Source of the DNA: Planctomycetaceae bacterium | Lineage (GTDB): Bacteria; Planctomycetota; Planctomycetia; Pirellulales; Pirellulaceae | NCBI GenBank assembly: GCA_027487485.1 | Contig: JAIYDN010000101.1 | Coordinates: 1-64,000 of the forward strand | Direction: 5' to 3' | DNA length: 64,000 nucleotides | Shown: one piece after another, positions 34,465 to 42,435 of the stretch | Layout: each line of letters starts with the position of its first letter | Numbering within the stretch: position 1 is the first letter of the stretch | Position numbers and translations under genes: made by a program | The notes under the pieces: model-generated | Told to the model about the DNA's origin: nothing | The model's database searches: none | What the model saw: the letters and a program-made list of their open reading frames with translations, nothing else

Positions 34465-34817
34465 ATGCGAGAAAAGAAAGCCAATCTGTTCAATCCCAAT
34501 TGCCCGTCTCGCGACTTGCTGGAACTCGCCGGCGGCAAATGGTGTATGCTGATTCTGTGCATTCTCTACGACAACACCACGCGCACGGGAGAGATCAAGC
34601 GAATGGTTGGCGGCATATCACAAAAGATGCTGACACAAACCTCCGAGCGATGGAGTACAACGGAATGGTCAAGCGGACTAGTTATCCCGAGGTGCCGCCT
34701 CGAGTTGAATATGATCTCACGGAGCTTGGACGCTCGCTTGGTGAATTGGTCGTAATGATGGAGCAATGGATAGTTCAAAACCATCCAGCGATTTTGAAAG
34801 CGAGAAAAAAGCAATAA
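34465..34817 (+). pseudogene. HxlR-family regulator with a one-base frameshift
   Basis: The first frame reads NCPSRDLLELAGGKWCMLIL and on to GGISQKMLTQT, near 34642. The expected continuation, LRAMEYNGMVKRTSYPEVPP then RVEYDLTELGRSLGEL, is in another frame. Adding one base in the ACAAACCTCCGAGCG stretch restores the whole HxlR domain of about 117 residues. Either the gene is newly broken or the base is missing from the sequence. Its divergent partner is also broken, which favours real decay. Confidence 0.85.
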
Positions 34818-35026
34818 TGATCCGATGGCATTGCTCAACGGCACTGCAGACTTTCTGCCGAATCTATGGCAAATATTTACGTAAACGAACTTAAGTTCAC
34901 CCTGTCGAGGTAGACCAAAAGATTAGTCTTCCTCGCAAAGTCTGACCTCATGCAACATGTTAGCTGCGTTACGATCAAATTCGGATCGTTTCCCAGAGCT
35001 AATTTACTAAGCTGCTGTCATTCAGT

Positions 35027-35500
35027 TTAGACAAGGTGAGACTCCAAGAACCAAATGTATTTGTCGACGCCTCTGGAGACTTCGGTCAAGATGTCAGCTG
35101 CATTCGCGTCACCAATCGCCGCTAACTCATCGATTGCTTCTCTGGCGATTCTACCGAAGATTGCGAGGACGTTACAAAAATGCTCGACGTGCAGTAAACC
35201 ATCAGCCGCGCCGACGGGATAGACTTTCAAGATGGATCGCTGTTTGATAGCCGGCAAAGTTCCATCTGCAATTCCACCCAATTGAACAATCCGCTCGGCG
35301 ATCAAGTCGGAATACTCAGTTAAGCTATCGAACGCGTCATCGAACAATTCATGAAGAGACATGAAACTTCCGCCTTTCACGTTCCAGTGAGCTTGTTTTG
35401 CGTTAAGAGATGCGTCGATGCATGTGGCAAGAACATTGTTGAGTCGTTCGATGCATTTCGTTCGAACTTCTTCGCTGAGGGTGTTTTTCGTTTTGTACAT
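35027..35500 (-). CDS. dps: Dps-type DNA-protecting ferritin
   Basis: This encodes 157 residues. The ferroxidase and interface motifs are present: NAKQAHWNVKGGSFMSLHEL FDDAF, then TEYSDLIAERIVQLGG. The C-terminal VDKYIWFLESHL is typical. Dps forms a 12-mer that oxidises Fe(II) with H2O2 and shields DNA. It fits the redox and metal theme of the region. It is transcribed alone. Confidence 0.93.
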   Translation of the reverse strand: MYKTKNTLSEEVRTKCIERLNNVLATCIDASLNAKQAHWNVKGGSFMSLHELFDDAFDSLTEYSDLIAERIVQLGGIADGTLPAIKQRSILKVYPVGAADGLLHVEHFCNVLAIFGRIAREAIDELAAIGDANAADILTEVSRGVDKYIWFLESHLV

Positions 35501-36089
35501 ATAGGTTGCTTCTATTCGTCCAAATGTGTTGTTGGGGTCTTGTGACTTTTGGTGGGGCCTTCGAGTTCGTTCTCATTCCCGGCGATTAACTAGTTTGCTA
35601 TCCAGATCTTCATGGTACACAGCAAGCATCGTCTGATCAGACTGGACAGATTCACCGTCGGCATCAGGCCATGAAAGGTCGCCTACGTTCGTGATTTGGG
35701 AAAAGGATGCCGCAGGCAATCGCAGCCGCTTTTGCAGGTCGAACGTGTTTGTACTTGGTTGCTGAAGGTTTGGATTCCTATGCCTCAATCGCCCAGAACG
35801 TCGTCATCTAACGATTCCGTTAAATTGTACATCATCATCTAGGCTTCGATCAAGCGAACGTCCGGCGGCTGACGGATTTGCTTTTCTGGAAAAATGGAGG
35901 CACGAACTTACCGCCTGGGCTTTGCCAGCAGTGGGATACTTGCGTGTTCGAATATCGTCACGACGGTAAGGAAGTACGGAGCGCTTTGTTTCGTGCACGG
36001 AAGCTGTGGGAAAAAACTCTTGAGTTAGTTCCATGTCGACCTTATTGTCTCAACGATGACCCATGGTAACTTCTGAGGAGGCTAAGTCT
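35501..36089. other. stretch without a supported gene
   Basis: Short frames on both strands (for example 35573-35788 minus) have no recognisable family, motif or ribosome site. The first part should hold the dps promoter. Confidence 0.4.
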
Positions 36090-36596
36090 TTAACTGCGTC
36101 CTTGCGATGCTTTGAGTGCGTCGCTCAACGACCAGAGGGATGCTCCCAAAAGCACGACATCTTTAAGTAAGAATTGGCCAGGTACCGAGATCGCAAGGGT
36201 TCCCGTTTCTGGAAGCCACGCTTGTGGCGTAGTGACAAGGAAGCTAATCGTGCTCAAAAACATTCCTACTGCGGCCAAACTTCCGAGGGCGGAAATACTC
36301 GGTGCCCATGCTCGCATCGCAATGAGCAACGCAACAGCAATTTCAACAACACCTAGGATATTGGACATTCCTTGGACGCCGAAGACAGAATATGTCCATG
36401 CAAACGGAGGGCTGTTCTCAACAAAAGGCCGAATGCCCTCAGATTCGTAAGTAGTAAACTTCATTCCGCCGATCCAGATGAGGATCAAAACAATGCCATA
36501 GCGAAGTGTTATACCGCTGGTCGTCTCCAACCAATCGGAGATGCGTTTGTTGACTCGGTAGTTGTTGCTGGTGAGTTTTTCGGTTGGTGTGGTCAT
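36090..36596 (-). CDS. DUF417 (YkgB/RclC-like) membrane protein
   Basis: This encodes 168 residues from the ATG at 36596; the frame is open up to 36689 with further possible starts. About four membrane spans are present. Family features are RYGIVLILIWIGGMKFTTYE, EGIRPFVENSP, FGVQGMSNILGVVEIAVALL and PGQFLLKDVVLLG. E. coli RclC, of this family, is induced by reactive chlorine species. The biochemical role is unknown. Confidence 0.88.
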   Translation of the reverse strand: MTTPTEKLTSNNYRVNKRISDWLETTSGITLRYGIVLILIWIGGMKFTTYESEGIRPFVENSPPFAWTYSVFGVQGMSNILGVVEIAVALLIAMRAWAPSISALGSLAAVGMFLSTISFLVTTPQAWLPETGTLAISVPGQFLLKDVVLLGASLWSLSDALKASQGRS

Positions 36597-36727
36597 GATT
36601 GTGTCTGCTTGAGTTTGTTTGAGTTTGCGGGGAATAAACTTAGTGATCGTTTTGATTGCAGTCATTGCTTCTAGCAACGCCTGATTCATTCCAGTACAAT
36701 GGATTTCGACCGTTCGGGCCTACGCCG

Positions 36728-36766
36728 TGAAGACGCGGTCACCAAAAACGTCTTACGAAGAAGTTC
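36728..36766 (+). promoter_or_regulatory. element upstream of the sigma gene
   Basis: TGAAGACGCGGTCACC, then AAAAACGTCTTACGAAG, ends 21 bases before the sigma start. Similar sequence stands before the decayed relative (2640-2681) and at 19121-19159. AAGAC and GTCTT can pair across a 15-base loop. Autoregulation by the sigma factor is the simplest reading. Confidence 0.45.
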
Positions 36767-36787
36767 GAGATTTGCGAAGCAGAAACC

Positions 36788-37390
36788 ATGATCGAACGAA
36801 CCGATATCGAATGGATTGAGTCACTCAAGTCGTCCGATTCCGTCGCTATTGACGACTTGAGAACAATTTTAGTGCGTGGATTGTTCAGCACATTGCGAGG
36901 CAAAGCGGACTCGAACTTAGTTGAAGACTTTGCCCAAGATACCGTCATGAAAGTTCTGGCCAGCATTCAGACTTATCGCGGTGAGGGGAAATTGCTTACC
37001 TGGGCGTTGGCGATAGGGATGCGAGTTGCTTACTCGGAACTTAGAAGATCTCGCTACAAAGATGTTTCGTTGGATGCGATCGAAGCGGCCGGTCGTTCGG
37101 CGATGGAACCGATTGTCGATCGCCAAGCGTCCTTGGACTCAATTGAGCAGAAATCGATACACAAAAAACTACGAGAGTTAATCGCCACGGTTCTTACACC
37201 TCGACAACGCGAAGCGATTTTGGCTGAATTAGAAGGAATCCCTCAAGTGGTCATTGCCGACCGACTTGGTACGAATCGCAATGCGTTATACAAACTTGGT
37301 CACGATGCAAGGGTGAAACTTAAGCAAGGGCTCCTTGACGCAGGGATATCAGCGGACGACGTAAGGGAGCTCTTAGCCGGAGCGTCTTGA
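36788..37390 (+). CDS. ECF-type RNA polymerase sigma factor
   Basis: This encodes 200 residues. Region 2 reads LVEDFAQDTVMKVLASIQTY then GKLLTWALAIGMRVAYSELR. Region 4 reads LTPRQREAILAELEGIPQVV, IADRLGTNRNALYKLGHDAR. A zinc-binding anti-sigma-like gene follows after 33 bases, which fits an ECF pair. A decayed relative lies at 2281-2622. Confidence 0.9.
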   Translation: MIERTDIEWIESLKSSDSVAIDDLRTILVRGLFSTLRGKADSNLVEDFAQDTVMKVLASIQTYRGEGKLLTWALAIGMRVAYSELRRSRYKDVSLDAIEAAGRSAMEPIVDRQASLDSIEQKSIHKKLRELIATVLTPRQREAILAELEGIPQVVIADRLGTNRNALYKLGHDARVKLKQGLLDAGISADDVRELLAGAS

Positions 37391-37423
37391 GTGAGAAGCT
37401 AGGAATCGCAAGTGAGGACTATT

Positions 37424-37663
37424 ATGAAACCAAGTGATCTGAACGAACAAAAGCTCTCGACTTTGGTCGAACTGATTCGACTTACGAAGTCAGAGGAAAT
37501 GAATTGCGAGGACTTGTTAGACCATGTCGCAGGCTACGCAGATGCGTTCGCGAAGGGCCTGCCAGTGCAGCCAGAATCTGAACCTGTGCAGCATCATCTT
37601 TCCATTTGTCCGGAATGCTTGGAAGAATTTCAAGCACTCGTGGAAGTGCTACGTCAACATTAA
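37424..37663 (+). CDS. zinc-finger anti-sigma-like small protein
   Basis: This encodes 79 residues from the ATG at 37424, with GAGGAC upstream. The zinc motif is HHLSICPECLEEF (His58, Cys62, Cys65), the H-x3-C-x2-C of ZAS-type anti-sigma factors. There is no membrane span, so it would be a soluble anti-sigma or redox-sensing partner of the preceding sigma factor. Confidence 0.7.
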   Translation: MKPSDLNEQKLSTLVELIRLTKSEEMNCEDLLDHVAGYADAFAKGLPVQPESEPVQHHLSICPECLEEFQALVEVLRQH

Positions 37664-38029
37664 CCCGTGTTCAAGTGTGTGTCAGGCCAGGTCAGTTATC
37701 GAGATTAGTTCGGGTGCTCGTTAGACTGCATAACAGAAGTCCTTTGAATTGGGCAATGAAAGAAAATCACTAACCGTCGACCGAAACCTTTTTGCCATTT
37801 CCATGTTTGTCTCGAACGTCACCAAGAGTAGAACACGAGCGGCCAGAAAATGCCCAAACGAAAATATCGCGCGCGAGGTAGTCTGGCCCGAGTCGATTCG
37901 GCTACTTTTCGTGTTTTGCTCAGAGCTCAAGTCCGAATTCAGCGATAGAATCGAGAAACCTAGGTGGGCATGAACCAAGTGTCCAACCAGAAAGCGACCT
38001 CTACTATGAGCGGTAAGTGTCGCAAAAGT

Positions 38030-38090
38030 CGTGCACGATTGTGCACGAATCGGGGTGATAACGCGTGCACAACTGTGGATTTTGTGCACG
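38030..38090. repeat. cluster of paired GTGCAC palindromes
   Basis: GTGCAC occurs four times (38031, 38041, 38065, 38084). The first two form CGTGCAC-GATT-GTGCACG. The last two form CGTGCACAA, a 9-base spacer, TTGTGCACG, perfect 9-bp arms. The cluster is flanked by a direct repeat GCGACCTCTA (37994-38003 and 38100-38109). This resembles binding sites for a recombinase or repressor. The region 37664-38029 shows no supported gene. Confidence 0.6.
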
Positions 38091-38170
38091 TTATGGACGC
38101 GACCTCTATTTCGTAAGTCGTAATCTGACAGCACTTAGCGAGCAACTCAAAAAGTACGAATGCCGTCTTG

Positions 38171-38209
38171 GGGTGGTAGAGGTCGTGGGTTCGAATCCCG
38201 CCGGCCCGA
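38171..38209 (+). other. 3' end of a tRNA without its 5' half; possible att site
   Basis: GGTCGTGGGTTCGAATCCCG then CCGGCCCGA is a T-arm (GTGGG/CCCGC around TTCGAAT) and the 3' strand of an acceptor stem. The matching 5' strand (about TCGGGCCG), D-arm and anticodon arm are absent upstream. Such tRNA ends are left where integrative elements recombine into tRNA genes. The real terminator follows directly. Confidence 0.65.
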
Positions 38210-38215
38210 TTTGCG

Positions 38216-38253
38216 AAAACCCTGTAATTCCCAAAGGATTTGCAGGGTTTTTT
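38216..38253 (+). terminator. intrinsic terminator after the tRNA remnant
   Basis: AAAACCCTG and CAGGGTTTT form a stem around an 18-base loop, running into six T. This is a standard rho-independent terminator. Confidence 0.85.
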
Positions 38254-38375
38254 CGTTTCTGTGCCTGGTCATATAGCTAATGCGCATGAAGTTTTGCTTC
38301 GCGAACAAGGTTTCAACAGCGAGTTGTAATTGTAAACAGACTGCCGTACGATGGTCGTGGCTTTGTAATCACCAT

Positions 38376-38482
38376 CAGCCCCGGCAGGGGCGACTGCAAT
38401 TAGCCCATGGCGCGAGCCATGGGAACCTGAAAGTCAAAACAAAACAGCCCCGGTAGAGGCGACAGCGAGTAACAGCATGGGG
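38376..38482. repeat. REP-like palindromes, left side of RAYT
   Basis: First copy: CAGCCCCGGCAGGGGCG then TTAGCCCATGG-CGCGAG-CCATGGG (38376-38423), two nested palindromes. Second, partial copy: CAGCCCCGGTAGAGGCGACAGC from 38445, ending at the transposase ATG. They match the right-hand copies (38963-39041) in inverted orientation. Confidence 0.8.
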
Positions 38483-38944
38483 CGAACCTATAAATCGTTG
38501 ACCTACCATTTGATATTTAGCACGAAATACCGCCTCAAAACCATTCGACCTGAATATCGGGAACGACTCTATCAATACATTGGCGGCATTATCCGAGAGA
38601 AAGAAGGCGTGCTTTTGGAAATAGGTGGCATTGAAGATCACATTCATATTATGGCAGGCATTCCTCCGACGATTCTTGTTTCCGACATGTTGAAATTCAT
38701 CAAATCGAATTCGTCCGGCTGGGTCAACGATACCATCCAACCCACTCGTAAGTTTGCTTGGCAACCGGGGTACGGAGCATTCACCGTCAGCCATTCACAA
38801 AAATCCGCGGTTCGAAGTTACATTCAGAATCAGAAACAGCATCATCAAAAGAAAACGTTTCAGGACGAGTTCATTCAGATCTTGGTTTCTCATGGGATCG
38901 AATACGACCCAAAATTCGTTTTCGAGGAGGAGCATCATGGGTAA
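38477..38944 (+). CDS. REP-associated tyrosine transposase (RAYT, Y1_Tnp / IS200-like)
   Basis: This encodes 155 residues, the usual length. The metal-binding HIH is at 55-57 (DHIHIM) and the catalytic tyrosine is probably Tyr115 in VRSYIQNQKQHH. The opening YKSLTYHLIFSTKYR is typical of the Y1 family. The gene is bracketed by inverted REP-like palindromes, and its ATG lies inside one of them (CAGCATGGGGCG). These single enzymes cut and paste or spread REP elements; they rarely act as full insertion sequences. Confidence 0.92.
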   Translation: MGRTYKSLTYHLIFSTKYRLKTIRPEYRERLYQYIGGIIREKEGVLLEIGGIEDHIHIMAGIPPTILVSDMLKFIKSNSSGWVNDTIQPTRKFAWQPGYGAFTVSHSQKSAVRSYIQNQKQHHQKKTFQDEFIQILVSHGIEYDPKFVFEEEHHG

Positions 38945-38962
38945 ACGCTATGTGTTGTCTTT

Positions 38963-39041
38963 CGCCCCTCTGGGGCTTTGGTGGTGGCTGAATCCCACGG
39001 CTCGCGCCGTGGGCTAATCGCTGACGCCCCTACCGGGGCTG
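38963..39041. repeat. REP-like palindromes, right side of RAYT
   Basis: CGCCCCTCTGGGGCT (38963-38977) is followed by CCCACGG-CTCGCG-CCGTGGGCTAA and CGCCCCTACCGGGGCTG (38994-39041). Read on the other strand this repeats the left side almost base for base. The remaining 39042-39334 contains no supported gene and should hold the kinase promoter. Confidence 0.8.
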
Positions 39042-39334
39042 GGGATAAGTATCGTCGTTCTTTGGTATTGAACTGCGAAGCCAGCGAGCAGGGACAGCGG
39101 ATTACCAAGACAAAAAGGCAATTAGAGCAATAGAATTGCTTCGGTCGTGTTGGGAGAGCCTTGCTATTCGCACGATAGTGAAGTTGTTACCGATATCTCG
39201 CTATCCGCTACTTTCTTTTCTGTGGGGCAGCCGAATTGGCAGCTAAATGTGACGGAAAACAAACGCTAAAAACAAATGCTAGAATGCTCTTTCCTAGCAG
39301 CACAAATATACTCTAAGGGAAGTCTTCCAAGACG

Positions 39335-42301
39335 ATGAATATAGACCTTCTTTTATTGGTGCTGGTTATCCAATATCAGCTCGCCGATAAAGCGGCGGCT
39401 ATGGCTGCGTATCGAGAATGGTCCGAGACCAAGCCCATCGAGTTCCAAGATTTTTTGGTTCAACGCGGGATTCTGCTCGAATCGGACAAGCAACTTCTTA
39501 TGCCCATGTTTAAAGCGTTAGTCGCCAAGAATCAAGGTGACGCACAGATGTGCTTAAGTGCATTGAGCTCTATCGACTCAGCCGTGCTAGAAAATTTGGG
39601 AGATGCCGCCGCTCCAGAAGTAACCAACCCTTGGACGTTCCGCACGCTTTCCGGTTCAGGCGAGTCCAGTGAGTCCACTGCAAGGGACTCGACGAGCCGA
39701 CTTTCAAAATCGGGCGAGCCTAGATTTCGGGTTTTACGTCCCCATGCCAAGGGAGGATTGGGCGAAGTTAGTATCGCAACGGATATCGAATTGAATCGCG
39801 AAGTGGCATTTAAAGAGATTCAAGATCGCTTTGTTCATGATGAGAACAGTCGGGCACGATTCTTGTTGGAAGCGGAAGTCACCGGTCGACTTGAACATCC
39901 AGGTATCGTACCCGTGTATGGTCTGGGAACCTATGCCGACGGTCGCCCCTTTTATGCAATGCGATTTATCCAAGGAGGTAGCCTAAAAGATGCTATCGTC
40001 AAGTTCCATTCGCAAGTAGAACCACGTCTTGCAGGTAGTGAACGCAGGTTAGTTGAACGCCAACTTTTACGAAGATTTGTGGATGTTTGCTACGCTGTTG
40101 ATTTTGCTCACTCGCGTGGAGTGCTGCATCGCGACATCAAGCCGGGAAATATTATGCTCGGAAAGTACGGTGAAACGCTCGTGGTCGATTGGGGCCTAGC
40201 CAAGTTGATGGGAGTGACGAATACTCTTGATAAGGCGCCGCAGATTTCGCTTAGCTCCAAAAGCAACTCAGCTCCCACTCATGTTGGTGTAGCGGTGGGA
40301 ACACCTGCCTACATGCCACCGGAACAAGCCTCGGGGCAACATGAATTGCTTGGCCCAGCATCCGACACGTACAGTTTAGGGGCTACCCTTTATCATATTC
40401 TGACTGGACATGCGCCCTTTGAAGGATCGGATGTTGTTTCCGTACTCAAGTCCGTTATCGCAGGTAGCTTCCCGTCTCCTCGCTCTTGGAATAAGGATGT
40501 TCCAAAATCGCTTGAATCGATATGCATCAAAGCGATGGCTCGCGAACCGAAGATGCGGTATGCCAATGTACGCGAGCTTGCAGAGGACGTGGAGCGTTTT
40601 CTGGCTGACGAACCGGTAAGCTCCATGAAAGAATCCGCGATTTCAAAAGTTTTGCGATGGATTCGCAAACATCCAACAGCAGCAGCAACCGTTGTCACGG
40701 GAATCACCGTCGCATCCTTCGGGTTGATTGCGTTCTCATCGATTCTTAGCAGCAAAAATCAACAACTGATCGTCGTCAATCGACAATTGGATACACGTAA
40801 CCAGGAATTGAAATCCAGCCTTGCACGAGAGTCGGACGCAACACAAAGCGCGCTTGCAAGTGAGAAAATAGCGAAAGAGCAGGGCCAATTGGCTTTGTCC
40901 ACCCTGCAAGGTGTGGTCGCTGACATCCAGTCGGCAGTGAAAGATATGCCGGGCAGTAGCAAGATTCGTCGACGCTTGCTGAATACATCGCTTGAACAAC
41001 TACAACGAGTGGCTTCTGATTATGTGGCTCGCAGCGCCATCGATCAAAGCACGTGGTCTGCTTTGCAGGAACTAGGGGTGATAGTGCTCGAATTTGGCAA
41101 CGAACAGATTCCAGCAGTCAAGTCCGATTCAGCGACACCGAAGGGATCTACTTCCGCGTTGCTATTGGCGAGATCTTTGTTTGATCGATGCCTTGTGATT
41201 GCGAAAGAGCTCGAAGCAACCGACGAGAATCAAGGACGAGCCAAGTTGCGTATTGCTGATACATTGTCGCAACTTGCTATGGTAGATGAACGTTCGGGTG
41301 ATGTACCGAAAGGGATTCAAGCTTTGCAAGAAGCAGTTCGATTGCAAGAATCTTCCGAGCTACTTACTGTACCCAAAGAACAATGCCACTTCCTATTTAA
41401 CCTCAATTCACTTGGTCGGCTGCACCTTCAAATGGGAGACACCCAACAAGCACTTGTGCAGTTGGAGACCGCGCGCACTAAGGCTCTTGCGTGGATGAAT
41501 GAGGAGAAGTCTCCCGACCTAGTTGAAGGATTGGCTCTTTCGCTGGAAAGCCTTGGCTTTCATTGGACCTTAACCCGCGAATTTGAAAAGGCAAGAGAAG
41601 TTACGGAAGAGGCCCTTCAGTTACGAGACAGTTTGCTCAAGGATAGTCCTGACGACAAGTTTGCCAATCACGGGATGGCAAATCTTCTCGATACCCTTGG
41701 CGGAGTTTATGGAGAATTGAAACGCCATGAAGACGCATTGGCAAAATACGAACGAGCTTATTCGATTCGCGAGAAGCTTTTTCGCGATGACTCAGAGAGC
41801 GTCGTTTATGCTCGTGCGATGCTAGCGACCATTGACCGACTGGGGGACGCATTTTTAGACATTGGCAGTGGAGAATTAGCTCTCTATTGGTATGAACAAG
41901 GACGCGATCAACGACGAGTCATGCTAAAGCAGGATCCTGAAAACACTCGCATGGAGCGTGAACTCGCGCTGTCATTGGAGAGAATGGGAATTGCGAATCG
42001 TGCTCTAGGGAAAACACCGGAAGCGCAAACCAACCTCTTGGAGTCACTTTCCATGCGGCTGGAATTGCTCGAGCAAAATTCGGATTCCGCCTTAGCTCTC
42101 CGGGATGTGATGATTGCCCATTCGCAACTTTCAAACACCTACATCGATCAAGAGAACTATGTCAAGGCTAGCGAATCCATGGAAAATGCGCAGGCTGTTG
42201 CAAAAATCATGATCGATAAACAAATGAACGTAAAACGTAGCCAATTCGAATATGATCAAATCACGGCAGCCCTTGAGGAGATTAAGAAAAAATTGGAGTA
42301 G
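39335..42301 (+). CDS. Ser/Thr protein kinase with TPR-like C-terminal half, membrane-anchored
   Basis: This encodes 988 residues. Residues 130-415 are the kinase: Gly-rich AKGGLGEVSIA, Lys160 (VAFKE), HRDIKPGN with Asp267, and a DWG at 285-287 in place of DFG. A membrane span follows at about 450-470 (TAAATVVTGITVASFGLIAF). The rest is a coiled coil (480-530) and helical repeats resembling TPR (about 650-960; YGELKRHEDALAKYERAYSI). This is the common planctomycete layout: kinase inside, repeats outside. It may begin a plus-strand run down to tadA. Confidence 0.92.
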   Translation: MNIDLLLLVLVIQYQLADKAAAMAAYREWSETKPIEFQDFLVQRGILLESDKQLLMPMFKALVAKNQGDAQMCLSALSSIDSAVLENLGDAAAPEVTNPWTFRTLSGSGESSESTARDSTSRLSKSGEPRFRVLRPHAKGGLGEVSIATDIELNREVAFKEIQDRFVHDENSRARFLLEAEVTGRLEHPGIVPVYGLGTYADGRPFYAMRFIQGGSLKDAIVKFHSQVEPRLAGSERRLVERQLLRRFVDVCYAVDFAHSRGVLHRDIKPGNIMLGKYGETLVVDWGLAKLMGVTNTLDKAPQISLSSKSNSAPTHVGVAVGTPAYMPPEQASGQHELLGPASDTYSLGATLYHILTGHAPFEGSDVVSVLKSVIAGSFPSPRSWNKDVPKSLESICIKAMAREPKMRYANVRELAEDVERFLADEPVSSMKESAISKVLRWIRKHPTAAATVVTGITVASFGLIAFSSILSSKNQQLIVVNRQLDTRNQELKSSLARESDATQSALASEKIAKEQGQLALSTLQGVVADIQSAVKDMPGSSKIRRRLLNTSLEQLQRVASDYVARSAIDQSTWSALQELGVIVLEFGNEQIPAVKSDSATPKGSTSALLLARSLFDRCLVIAKELEATDENQGRAKLRIADTLSQLAMVDERSGDVPKGIQALQEAVRLQESSELLTVPKEQCHFLFNLNSLGRLHLQMGDTQQALVQLETARTKALAWMNEEKSPDLVEGLALSLESLGFHWTLTREFEKAREVTEEALQLRDSLLKDSPDDKFANHGMANLLDTLGGVYGELKRHEDALAKYERAYSIREKLFRDDSESVVYARAMLATIDRLGDAFLDIGSGELALYWYEQGRDQRRVMLKQDPENTRMERELALSLERMGIANRALGKTPEAQTNLLESLSMRLELLEQNSDSALALRDVMIAHSQLSNTYIDQENYVKASESMENAQAVAKIMIDKQMNVKRSQFEYDQITAALEEIKKKLE

Positions 42302-42435
42302 GCGAACTTGTAAGAGCCTCCGCTAATAAGCACCCAACGAAGTTTTCTACGAAGCACAACGCAAAGTATGTTGCCAGTAACATGAACACCCGCTGTTTGA
42401 AATCTCGTTTGCAATGTCCCGAAAGAAGTGATCCG

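Noticed and set aside
35573-36069. Small frames between dps and the DUF417 gene
   Set aside because: No ribosome site, motif or family resemblance on either strand.
37721-38134. 137-residue minus-strand frame
   Set aside because: It crosses the GTGCAC palindrome cluster, has no recognised domain and a biased composition.
38100-38209. Complete tRNA gene
   Set aside because: Only the T-arm and 3' acceptor strand can be found; no matching 5' strand, D-arm or anticodon arm.
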